DNA from: a virus
DNA: 30,921 nt
Direction: 5' to 3' (one strand)
Virus record (IMG/VR): IMGVR_UViG_3300042731_004499
Coordinates: 1 to 30,921 of that record
The notes below the pieces were generated by a model, which worked only from the letters and a program-made list of their open reading frames with translations, ran no database searches and was not told the origin of the DNA. Position 1 is the first letter of the stretch; each line of letters starts with the position of its first letter. Shown piece by piece: positions 5,731 through 11,711 of this stretch. A program made the translations under genes and the position numbers.

Positions 5731-6102
5731 TCAGATATTGCAGATGATCGGCGAGCTGTCGCGCCGTCCCTTGTCGTCGAATCCGCCAGTGATGATCCCA
5801 GCCTCATGCATCCGCGCGAGCTCGGGCGTCGAGACCCGATACCACGCGACGCTGGCCACGATGTTCTGTTCCTTGATCGCGTCGCCGATGATGCGAGCGA
5901 CGCGGCGCCCAAACTCATCGAGAATCTCGGGGCGAATCATCGAAGCGCCGAGGTAGTTGACCTTGGGTTCAGGCTTGGGTTCAGGCTTGGGCTCCGCCTT
6001 GGACGCGTCGACCTTCTTGCCCTTGCGCTTGTCGACCTTCTTGCCCTTGCGCTTGTCCTTGCGGCGCCGGACCTTCTTGGGCTTGTCGTTCGCCGTGCTC
6101 AT
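5731..6102 (-). CDS. Lys-rich-tailed hypothetical protein, 123 aa
   Basis: The N-terminal 48 residues are almost all Lys, Arg, Asp, Pro and Glu, including a tandem DKRKGKKV repeat and a KPEPKPEPKPEP stretch. The rest (residues 49-123) is a normal small domain (MIRPEILDEFGRRVARIIGDAIKEQNIVASVAWYRVSTPELARMHEAGIITGGFDD). The start ATG overlaps the TGA of the upstream gene. The basic tail suggests nucleic-acid binding. The repeats in DNA (6007-6054, and 12-bp units at 5962-5997) suggest recent slippage. No family is recognised. Confidence 0.65.
   Translation of the reverse strand: MSTANDKPKKVRRRKDKRKGKKVDKRKGKKVDASKAEPKPEPKPEPKVNYLGASMIRPEILDEFGRRVARIIGDAIKEQNIVASVAWYRVSTPELARMHEAGIITGGFDDKGRRDSSPIICNI
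6007..6054. repeat. Two 24-bp tandem repeats inside 5731-6102
   Basis: Two exact adjacent copies of a 24-bp unit (6007-6030, 6031-6054) encode a repeated Lys-rich octapeptide. Copy number may vary between relatives. Confidence 0.9.
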
Positions 6103-6512
6103 GCTGCCGCCCCCTCTCGCTTGCGGCCCTTGGCCTTGGGCTTGCGGCGCTTGGGCGCCTGGTCAGCGGGCACGAGCTGAAAGCGATCGACTCGCAGCTG
6201 GGGCGAGAGCGGGCGCGCGGTGAAACTCCACTCTTCGTAGTGCTTCACCGCGGAGCGACCGACCTTGACGTCGCGGTCCGTCTCGGGCATGTGGAGCGCG
6301 CGAGAGAGCGAAAGCTTGACGCCGCCGTTCTCGGTGGTCACGACGTTCTTGACCATCATCGGCTGGCCCTGAAACTCGATCACGTTGCGGGCGCGCAGCC
6401 CTCGGAACAGGCACGGCTGCCGCACGACGGCCATCGGCCCTTGAGGCTTCTTGCCTCGCTTTTTGTTTTTGTTGCCGCGGCGCTTCTTGCCGGGATTCTT
6501 GTCCTTGTCCAT
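6099..6512 (-). CDS. Basic hypothetical protein, 137 aa
   Basis: The start is the ATG of MDKDKNPGKKRRGNKNKK, with AAGGACAA upstream. Lys/Arg-rich tails at both ends (residues 1-24 and about 118-137) flank a central domain of about 90 residues with beta-strand patterning (NVIEFQGQPMMVKNVVTTENGGVKLSLSRALHMPETDRDVKVG). It could coat or bind DNA or RNA. It overlaps the next gene by ATGA. It is expressed from the promoter at 6556-6584; the alternate GTG exactly at that promoter's start point opens a different, shadow frame. Confidence 0.7.
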   Translation of the reverse strand: MDKDKNPGKKRRGNKNKKRGKKPQGPMAVVRQPCLFRGLRARNVIEFQGQPMMVKNVVTTENGGVKLSLSRALHMPETDRDVKVGRSAVKHYEEWSFTARPLSPQLRVDRFQLVPADQAPKRRKPKAKGRKREGAAA

Positions 6513-6555
6513 GTGGGTTGTCCTTGTTGGGGTGAGCTCCGTCGCTCACACAGAG

Positions 6556-6584
6556 AATCTACCCCAGCACGCGCCAGGGTTCAA
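6556..6584 (-). promoter_or_regulatory. Promoter for 6512 and downstream genes
   Basis: On the minus strand: TTGAAC, 17 bases, TAGATT. A GTG lies six bases on, as at the leaderless promoters, but it is out of frame with the real gene, whose ATG is 37 bases further with a ribosome-binding site. Confidence 0.65.
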
Positions 6585-6653
6585 GGGTTTTCGGTTCATC
6601 GAGTCAGTGAGTTTTCTTGTCAAAGAGGACTTGACTTCGCGCCCATTTTTTTC

Positions 6654-7241
6654 TCACGCGTTCGCATCGAAAAACCTCCGACACACCTGCGCGCCGCGGC
6701 GCTTGACATGCTTCGCTTTGATCTTGAAGCTGTCCGACCCGAAGCCACCGAACATCGGCGCGTTCGCGTGTAGCTCGGCGATCGACGAGATCAGTAGCGT
6801 CGACGCGAGATCGATGTGTCGCATGACCACGCTGTCTCGAAGCTGGGCGGCCGTGAGCGTATGTAAGGCCATGTCGTTTTGCATGAGGTCCGCGATCAAA
6901 GCACGATTGACGCTAGGCGTCTCGATGTCTACGCTCCGCCACAAATCAGCGCTCGCTCGCGCATGGCCCGGGAAGTGTTGGCGCCCGTCGGCGTCGACCG
7001 TGCGAACGCGCCACTTGCCGCAATCGTGATAGATCGCGTAGATGCCCCAGACGTCAGGGTCCGGCATCACGTCGACGATCGTTTCGTGATTGTCGAGGTA
7101 CCACTTCGGCACCGGTCCGCGCGGGCGACCGTTCACGAGATCGTGCATGTTCAGGAACACCGACACGCCGTGATCGAGGGTCGAGTGTCCCGGATACTGC
7201 TCGCACGCTTCCATGCGATCGATCAGGTCGTGTAGCTTCAT
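6654..7241 (-). CDS. HD-domain phosphohydrolase, 195 aa
   Basis: Metal-binding residues of the HD superfamily are visible: His24 (LDHGVSV), the doublet His72-Asp73 (YHDCGKW) and His93 (HFPGHARASADLW). HD proteins hydrolyse phosphate esters of nucleotides, (p)ppGpp-like signals or nucleic acids using bound metal. The start ATG overlaps the TGA of the dATP/dGTP diphosphohydrolase-type gene, so the pair is co-translated and may work on the nucleotide pool together. The YHDCGK and GH spacing is closer to general phage HD hydrolases than to DatZ. Substrate is not readable from sequence. Confidence 0.75.
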   Translation of the reverse strand: MKLHDLIDRMEACEQYPGHSTLDHGVSVFLNMHDLVNGRPRGPVPKWYLDNHETIVDVMPDPDVWGIYAIYHDCGKWRVRTVDADGRQHFPGHARASADLWRSVDIETPSVNRALIADLMQNDMALHTLTAAQLRDSVVMRHIDLASTLLISSIAELHANAPMFGGFGSDSFKIKAKHVKRRGAQVCRRFFDANA

Positions 7242-7849
7242 GAGCGACACACCACAGTCCCGCAGTCGTCAGTCATTTTCTTGACCTCGATGCGTTGCTC
7301 GGCGCCACGCCACACGAGCGTGAACTCGCGGCCCGGCCTCGGGAAGCTATCGCCAGGGAAGATGAACAGCACCGAACGGCCCCGCTCATCCTCGATCAGC
7401 GAACCGTCGACTTTGACGTGTAGCAGCTTGTAGCTATCGCCGCGCTCCGCGCTCGGTGACCACGCGACCACGCGACTATTGAGCTTCGCCTCACGTCGCT
7501 CGCGGGCCTCATGCCACAGACAGATCATCGCATTGAATCCCGCGTGTGCCATGTGAGAGAGTCCCGAGCCGAGGTCGTCGCCCGTCTCGGGGTCGATGTC
7601 GATGTCGACGTCCGGCATGGTCGGATCCAGCCATTTCATCGCATGGCGAGCGACCGCGCTACCGTAGACCTGGCGCCAGTTCGCGCTCGGCTTGGTCCAC
7701 GTCCAGCCGGGCGGATACTTCGCCGCCCCGAACATCGCCACCTTGACGATCTCGACCAGCGAGACGTAAGGCAAGAGATCGAATGCGGCCTTGCCCGCGG
7801 TCGCCTTGAGGTCGACGCCGAGCTGTTTTGCTTTCTCGAATGCGTTCAT
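7238..7849 (-). CDS. dATP/dGTP diphosphohydrolase-type protein, 203 aa
   Basis: Residues 12-115 match the layout of the phage family annotated as dATP/dGTP diphosphohydrolase N-terminal (DUF5664, which includes MazZ): LLPYVSLVEIVKVAMFGAAKY, then NWRQVYGSAVARHAMKWL, then DIDPETG and GLSHMAHAGFNAM. It likely cleaves purine dNTPs to dNMP and pyrophosphate. Residues about 135-203 form an extra beta-rich domain (LLHVKVDGSLIEDERGRSVLFIFPG) not needed by the core. Start: the ATG of MNAFEKAK with GGAGACAAAAC upstream. It overlaps the HD gene by ATGA. No PurZ-like gene is in the window, so a Z-genome is not implied. Confidence 0.75.
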   Translation of the reverse strand: MNAFEKAKQLGVDLKATAGKAAFDLLPYVSLVEIVKVAMFGAAKYPPGWTWTKPSANWRQVYGSAVARHAMKWLDPTMPDVDIDIDPETGDDLGSGLSHMAHAGFNAMICLWHEARERREAKLNSRVVAWSPSAERGDSYKLLHVKVDGSLIEDERGRSVLFIFPGDSFPRPGREFTLVWRGAEQRIEVKKMTDDCGTVVCRS

Positions 7850-7868
7850 GTTTTGTCTCCGTTTCCGT

Positions 7869-8027
7869 CTAGTTTTTGCCGTAGTCTCGTGACGCTGGCC
7901 CGTTGCGCCACTCGATCCAGATTTCAGGGGCCCAACCGGCCCCAGCTTCGGCGAAGTCCTGATAGAACTTCGCAAGCATCACGATTCCCGCGACCTCGCT
8001 CGGCGCCTCATAGACTAGCGATTGCAT
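7869..8027 (-). CDS. Small hypothetical protein, 52 aa
   Basis: The frame MQSLVYEAPSEVAGIVMLAKFYQDFAEAG... WIEWRNGPASRDYGKN starts inside the last codons of the upstream gene (overlap 8015-8027). The overlap argues for coupling and fixes the start. One amphipathic helix (SEVAGIVMLAKFYQDFAEA) precedes a Trp-rich strand. No family is recognised. Confidence 0.55.
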   Translation of the reverse strand: MQSLVYEAPSEVAGIVMLAKFYQDFAEAGAGWAPEIWIEWRNGPASRDYGKN

Positions 8028-8425
8028 GCCGTACACCTTCCGTCGATTGTGGTGAACGGCTCGCCGCCACACGCACCACACGGCTGTAGCTCGCGCTCTC
8101 GTTCGTACAGCTCGATCGTGTCTCGCTTCTCGACGTAGGACACAACCGCTTGAACGATCTGCCGCCACGGCTCAGGCGCATCATCGAGAGCACCCTTGAT
8201 CAGTCGCACGTGACTGAGGGTAAGGGCTGGGGCGAAAATCTTGGTTGGGCTCGAAGCCAGTCGAGACCGGTCGGCCCAAAACTTCACCGGATAGTTCGGG
8301 TAATCAACGCGCTCAGGCCGTTCGTCAGTTCCGATCAATGCTCGGAGCGCGAGCCGCGTGCGTTCATTTGGAAACGCCGCCGCTAGTTCGCGCATGATCC
8401 TGTTCATATCGTCTTGTCGTGGCAT
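8015..8425 (-). CDS. Hypothetical protein with C-terminal Zn ribbon, 136 aa
   Basis: The start chosen is MPRQDDMNRIMREL, which has AAGGA eight bases upstream; an ATG three codons earlier has none. Residues 1-110 are mostly helical. The C-terminus holds four Cys in two CxxC pairs (PCGACGG and RCTACNR), a short zinc ribbon. The protein may be a nucleic-acid-binding accessory protein. It overlaps both neighbours. No family is recognised. Confidence 0.65.
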   Translation of the reverse strand: MPRQDDMNRIMRELAAAFPNERTRLALRALIGTDERPERVDYPNYPVKFWADRSRLASSPTKIFAPALTLSHVRLIKGALDDAPEPWRQIVQAVVSYVEKRDTIELYERERELQPCGACGGEPFTTIDGRCTACNR

Positions 8426-8715
8426 CGATCGCATCCTTGAGAGCGCGTGCTCTCTGGTAAGGTGTCGAGGTCGGCGAAGAGCTCGGGATTCATGTCCACG
8501 AACTCTCGAAGCGAAACAGTTACGATGTCGCCCTGGTCGAGCGTCATGTGTACGTTGCCCCACGTCGCGTGTGTGACGTGGGCGGGGTAGCTATCGATAA
8601 ACGCGCCGCATGTGCATGTGTTGCTGTAGTGCGCCGCGCCAGCTTGCGTTGCGATCTTCCATGCGCCGCAATCGACCAGGGACCAAAACTCGCTGGACCA
8701 AATACTACTCATCAT
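8404..8715 (-). CDS. Hypothetical protein, 103 aa
   Basis: The frame begins MMSSIWSSEFWSLVDCGAWKI with TGATG coupling to the upstream gene and ends CDRCHDKTI. CTCG at about 34-37 and CDRCH at the end could bind a metal ion. The middle (HATWGNVHMTLDQGDIVTVSLREFVDMNPELF) looks beta-rich. No family is recognised. It overlaps the start of the next gene by 22 bases. Confidence 0.6.
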   Translation of the reverse strand: MMSSIWSSEFWSLVDCGAWKIATQAGAAHYSNTCTCGAFIDSYPAHVTHATWGNVHMTLDQGDIVTVSLREFVDMNPELFADLDTLPESTRSQGCDRCHDKTI

Positions 8716-9023
8716 CCGGCCAACAGTTCGATCAGCTCGGCCGGCAGATGATCCTTAGCGATCTTGACGGCTCGCTCGGTTCGACAAAGCGGGCGGCGGT
8801 GTCCGCCGTTCTTGATAATCCATTCGACGGACCTCAAGTCAGCGTCAGAACTGAACCGATTGGTCAGTCGAGCAACCGCATACTTGCCCACCATGCGAAC
8901 AGCCTTGGTACGCCAATCGGTGTACTCCTCGATCCGCTCGACTCGAACGACCGCAACGCTATTGCGCAGCGAGTAAGCGACGTAATCGCCAACGTGAATC
9001 TGTTGTCCTAGTGCGTCCTTCAT
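8712..9023 (-). CDS. Small SH3/KOW-like protein, 103 aa
   Basis: The start is the ATG of MKDALGQQIHVGDYVAYSLRNSVAVVRVERI; AGGAAGG is 12 bases upstream. The GQQIHVGDYVAY start followed by strands VAVVRVERI and KYAVARL is typical of small SH3-like barrel proteins common in phages. The C-terminal half (SVEWIIKNGGHRRPLCRTERAVKIAKDHL) is basic. It is the first gene of the minus-strand cluster and is driven by the promoter at 9089-9116. Function is unknown. Confidence 0.6.
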   Translation of the reverse strand: MKDALGQQIHVGDYVAYSLRNSVAVVRVERIEEYTDWRTKAVRMVGKYAVARLTNRFSSDADLRSVEWIIKNGGHRRPLCRTERAVKIAKDHLPAELIELLAG

Positions 9024-9050
9024 GTGCTGTGAGCCTTCCTGGCGTGTAGC

Positions 9051-9085
9051 CAAAAAAAATGGGAGCAGGCGTCATGCCTACCCCC
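9051..9085 (-). terminator. Hairpin with T8 between lipoprotein and cluster
   Basis: On the minus strand a 10-bp stem (two G-U pairs, five-base loop) is followed by A and eight T. It can end the lipoprotein transcript. It also lies at the very start of transcripts from the promoter at 9089-9116, about 60 bases before the ATG at 9023, so it may attenuate or protect those transcripts. Confidence 0.85.
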
Positions 9086-9088
9086 GAG

Positions 9089-9116
9089 ATTATGGTCATT
9101 CTTTCGGCACAGTCAA
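9089..9116 (-). promoter_or_regulatory. Promoter of the 9023-4153 gene cluster
   Basis: On the minus strand: TTGACT, 16 bases, CATAAT. The predicted start falls at about 9082, inside the 5' arm of the T8 hairpin. This gene block uses a leader with a ribosome-binding site, unlike the left-arm genes. Confidence 0.7.
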
Positions 9117-9147
9117 GCCGTACTACGCTTGTTTCTACTGTGAGTAT

Positions 9148-9579
9148 TCACACGCACTGGAACTGGTAACAGTGCGGCCCGTCGACTCCATTCGGCGGTA
9201 AGGAAACGAGGACGCAACCGGCGGCCATCTCGCCGCCCGCTTCGAGACACATGGCCGCGTCGAGACCGACCACGCACACGTGACTCGGACACCAGCAACA
9301 CGCGTCTGTCACGACGGTACATGACTCCTCAGACGGGGTCGGTTCGGCCGGGCCGGGATCGGGCTGGGGAGGCATGTCGAGCTCTTCGCCGGGCTCGGCG
9401 GCCATGTCCAGCGAAAAATCCGAGGTCTCTCCATCGAGAGTCTCGCTCGAATCGGAAACGGTTTCGGGCCCGAGGTCGTCGGCTGAAGCAACGCAGCCGC
9501 CGCAGCCGTAGACCATCGCGGCCAGGCAAGACGCGGTGAGCAGCGTCATGGGAATGAGAAAGGGTTCGTCTGTCTTCAT
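9148..9579 (-). CDS. Secreted lipoprotein, Cys-rich, 143 aa
   Basis: The start is the ATG of MKTDEPFLIPMTLL, with AGGAGAAG ten bases upstream. A short hydrophobic signal (about 8-24) ends in a lipobox-like MVYGC with Cys25. An acidic Pro/Glu/Ser linker follows (to about residue 88), then a Cys-rich C-terminal domain (TDACCWCPSHVCVVG, then CLEAGGEMAAGC). This build is common among outer-membrane lipoproteins of Myxococcota. It would be exported and lipid-anchored in the host envelope. With its own strong promoter and terminator it looks like a moron (lysogenic-conversion or superinfection-exclusion type), which is an inference. Confidence 0.75.
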   Translation of the reverse strand: MKTDEPFLIPMTLLTASCLAAMVYGCGGCVASADDLGPETVSDSSETLDGETSDFSLDMAAEPGEELDMPPQPDPGPAEPTPSEESCTVVTDACCWCPSHVCVVGLDAAMCLEAGGEMAAGCVLVSLPPNGVDGPHCYQFQCV

Positions 9580-9604
9580 GTTGGATCTTCTCCTGTGACC
9601 CCTG

Positions 9605-9633
9605 AGTATACATGCTGTTTGGTGTGACGTCAA
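9605..9633 (-). promoter_or_regulatory. Strong sigma70 promoter of the lipoprotein gene
   Basis: On the minus strand: TTGACG, 17 bases, TATACT. A leader of about 20 bases with AGGAGA follows. This is one of the best promoters in the window. Confidence 0.85.
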
Positions 9634-9819
9634 TGTCGCGGTTTGCCTCACCGCCCATCGTTGATCGGCCATGCTCAAAGTCGACTCATCTCCCATCCTA
9701 GACCGATGAGCTATCACGACCAAGACGGATCGAGCTAGTCCCCAGCTGCATCACCATGAACACCCGCACCAACCTATCCCCCAGATCGGAGGCGCGTAGC
9801 GCCGACGGTGCGATCGTGA

Positions 9820-9846
9820 GCGCATACGCATGCACTCTGTATGCGC
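9820..9846. promoter_or_regulatory. 8-bp inverted repeat, candidate operator
   Basis: GCGCATAC and GTATGCGC form perfect 8-bp arms around an 11-bp spacer, with further ATGCA words beside them. It lies in the divergent region between the lipoprotein and the plus-strand operon, so a repressor or activator site is likely. Confidence 0.5.
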
Positions 9847-9965
9847 AACAATGCAAGTTTATTTCTGCACTGTGTCAACTTCACCCTTGGTGCGGCGTGG
9901 TTATCTGTGTACCCATCGCGCGGTAGCGTCGCGTGAGGGAACGCATAGTAGGCGCTTCGCGCCCG

Positions 9966-10039
9966 GGTCGCTTCGCTCCCCGAGATTTCTCCATCTCATG
10001 TTACCGTCTGTCTTGAGAAAACTCACGGGCGAAGCGACC
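9966..10039. repeat. 11-bp inverted repeat in divergent region
   Basis: GGTCGCTTCGC (9966-9976) and GCGAAGCGACC (10029-10039) are perfect inverted copies 52 bp apart. Flanking GCCCGGGT occurs at 9961-9968 and 10043-10050. They could be paired protein sites or form a long stem. The rest of 9580-10049 holds no supported gene. Confidence 0.55.
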
Positions 10040-10049
10040 TTAGCCCGGG

Positions 10050-10077
10050 TTGACGGTGGCGCGAGGCGTGGTACGCT
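10050..10077 (+). promoter_or_regulatory. Near-leaderless promoter for 10085 operon
   Basis: TTGACG, 16 bases, TACGCT, then seven bases to the ATG at 10085. The gene has no ribosome-binding site. Geometry is within one base of the leaderless set. Confidence 0.6.
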
Positions 10078-10084
10078 CGGTCCC

Positions 10085-10246
10085 ATGCAAGAACCCAACG
10101 AAGAGTGGGAGGGCCAAGCGCGAGCCTTGGACCATCTCAAGTCATGGACCGAAGATCCGAAGCCCGGACCCAACTTGTTGGGGATGGCCGGTCTCGCGTT
10201 TGTCGCAACGGCGGTGTTGGTCCTGATCGCGGGGGCGCTGGTATGA
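10085..10246 (+). CDS. Small membrane protein, 53 aa
   Basis: The N-terminal 30 residues are soluble (MQEPNEEWEGQARALDHLK), and a single hydrophobic helix (GMAGLAFVATAVLVLIAGALV) forms the C-terminus, so this is a tail-anchored type protein. The start is placed by the promoter and by the Met next to it; a longer frame upstream is Arg/Ser-rich and not coding. It overlaps the next gene by ATGA. Function is unknown. Confidence 0.65.
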   Translation: MQEPNEEWEGQARALDHLKSWTEDPKPGPNLLGMAGLAFVATAVLVLIAGALV

Positions 10247-10671
10247 AACAAGTTGAACGGGCAAGGAAGGCCGAGACCTACCGGTCCGAACTGTGCTGCA
10301 TGAGTGACCAGACCGTCTGGCATACGCTTTTTCGTGCTACGGTCCAGGAGCCGGAAGATGTCCCGTCCGGCTTCGAGTGGCGCATTGACGTGATGCGGTT
10401 CCATCTCATCATGCGAGAGTGGCGTGGCGTACGGTTTCTGGAGGATCCCGCGACGATGGGACTAGAGCCCGGCTCACCTGAGCATGCCGCCTGGGCCGTT
10501 CACTCCGCGCGGCGTTTCGACAACCATGACCCGCTCGCCAACACGCGAGAGGCGCTGGCTCGACAGCGCTACGGCGACGCCGAGTATGAACGTTTGGTAG
10601 CCGATGGGCTGATCGCGGAGGCGGAGGCCGACCGACCGCTTCATTCAACTCCGGCGGATAACTCACGATGA
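10243..10671 (+). CDS. Hypothetical protein, 142 aa
   Basis: The start is the ATG overlapping the previous TGA (MKQVERARKAETYRSEL). The protein is mostly helical and charged, with Trp-rich spots (TVWHTLF, FEWRIDVMRFHLIMREWRGV) and an Ala/Arg/Glu-rich C-terminal helix (TREALARQRYGDAEYERLVADGLIAEAEA). No family is recognised. ATGA overlaps on both sides place it firmly in the operon with the winged-helix protein and the methyltransferase. Confidence 0.65.
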   Translation: MKQVERARKAETYRSELCCMSDQTVWHTLFRATVQEPEDVPSGFEWRIDVMRFHLIMREWRGVRFLEDPATMGLEPGSPEHAAWAVHSARRFDNHDPLANTREALARQRYGDAEYERLVADGLIAEAEADRPLHSTPADNSR

Positions 10672-11711
10672 ACAAGACCAAGCTACTCGAAATCGTTTCG
10701 GCGAACCCATGGCAGACCAAGCTCTCGCTGGTCAAGTTGTGCGCGCCCGAGATCACTGGGCTCGATGAAGCTGACCACGGATCTTTCGTCTCGAAGTTGA
10801 TCGCCGAGTTGCTCGAAGACGGCAAGCTGACAAAGACCGGGAAGGCCCGCGGCACTCGCTACGCCAAGCCCGGAGCGAAGCCGTTCAAGAAGCCGAAGAT
10901 CACGGACCAGGAACGCAAGGCTGTGGTCGACGCGATCGAGGGCGGCGCGTCATTGTCATCGGAGATCATCGAGATCGTCGGCGGCGACATCGATCACCTA
11001 CGCAAGGTCCTGCGCGAGCTCGTCAAGTCTGGCGCGATCGACAAGACCGGGGCTGCCCGATCTTCGCGCTACTGGCCGAGGGGTAAGGCGCCCAAGGTCG
11101 AGGCGAAAAAGAGCAAGCCGGGCGCGAGCGCGGACAAGAAAGCCCCGCCGCCGAAAACGACCAGGCGCTCGATCAAGGCCGCGGTGCCGCTGGTCGAGAA
11201 GGGCGAATCCAAGATCGGAGATGCGAGCGCCGCTCGCGTCGAGATGGAGATCCCCGAGGAGCCCGAGCGCCCGAAGGTCTCGCCGTTTGAGGCCCTGTGT
11301 CGAGTGATCGAGGGCCTGCCGCGTCGGAAGATCAAGCGACGTCTGCGGCAGGACGCGGTGATGCGAGACACGAACGTGTTCTCGTTAGACGAGATCGAGG
11401 CGAAGGTCGAGCGCGCGTTTGGAGTACCCAAGTACGAGGTCTCGAAGCTGATCCGCGATCATGTGTTCGGGGAGATGGGCGTCGGCTCGCGCGTCCCGAC
11501 CGTGACTCACATCCAGATGCGCTACGCCTATAAGTCCGGCAACCCGGGATGGGCCGCGTACATCTGGCGCCCGATCGATGATGACGACGAACGACCGCCG
11601 AAATGGCAGCATCGAAGCGAAGCGACCTACGATGCCTGGTCTCAGGCTGACCACGCCGCGGCAAATCAGATCAGGAGCGGCAAGCCGCTCAAGAAGGGCA
11701 AGGGTAAATGA
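10668..11711 (+). CDS. Tandem winged-helix DNA-binding protein, 347 aa
   Basis: Two related winged-helix units are visible at about 1-68 and 75-140. Each ends with the same kind of wing (LTKTGKARGTRYA; IDKTGAARSSRYW). A Lys/Pro-rich linker (140-190) leads to a C-terminal domain (205-347) with helices (LDEIEAKVERAFGVPKYEVSKLIRDHVFGEM) and a Trp-rich end. It probably binds DNA, as a replication or transcription factor of the phage. A perfect CGAAA-N3-TTTCG site lies in its first codons, so it may be autoregulated or a target of the ParB-like protein. It overlaps the methyltransferase gene by ATGA. Confidence 0.65.
   Translation: MNKTKLLEIVSANPWQTKLSLVKLCAPEITGLDEADHGSFVSKLIAELLEDGKLTKTGKARGTRYAKPGAKPFKKPKITDQERKAVVDAIEGGASLSSEIIEIVGGDIDHLRKVLRELVKSGAIDKTGAARSSRYWPRGKAPKVEAKKSKPGASADKKAPPPKTTRRSIKAAVPLVEKGESKIGDASAARVEMEIPEEPERPKVSPFEALCRVIEGLPRRKIKRRLRQDAVMRDTNVFSLDEIEAKVERAFGVPKYEVSKLIRDHVFGEMGVGSRVPTVTHIQMRYAYKSGNPGWAAYIWRPIDDDDERPPKWQHRSEATYDAWSQADHAAANQIRSGKPLKKGKGK
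10688..10700. repeat. CGAAA-N3-TTTCG site 3 (centre TCG)
   Basis: A perfect 13-bp palindrome inside codons 7-11 of the tandem winged-helix gene, identical to sites 1 and 5. Confidence 0.7.

Noticed and set aside
6163-6549. A 128-codon minus-strand frame as a real gene
   Set aside because: It overlaps 6099-6512, whose codon use and ATGA coupling are clearly better. Only the promoter geometry favours it, so it is kept as a finding, not a gene.
7238-7849. Proof of a 2-aminoadenine (Z) genome
   Set aside because: The MazZ-like family is broader than Z-phages, and no PurZ, DatZ-type motif set or DpoZ is visible in this window.
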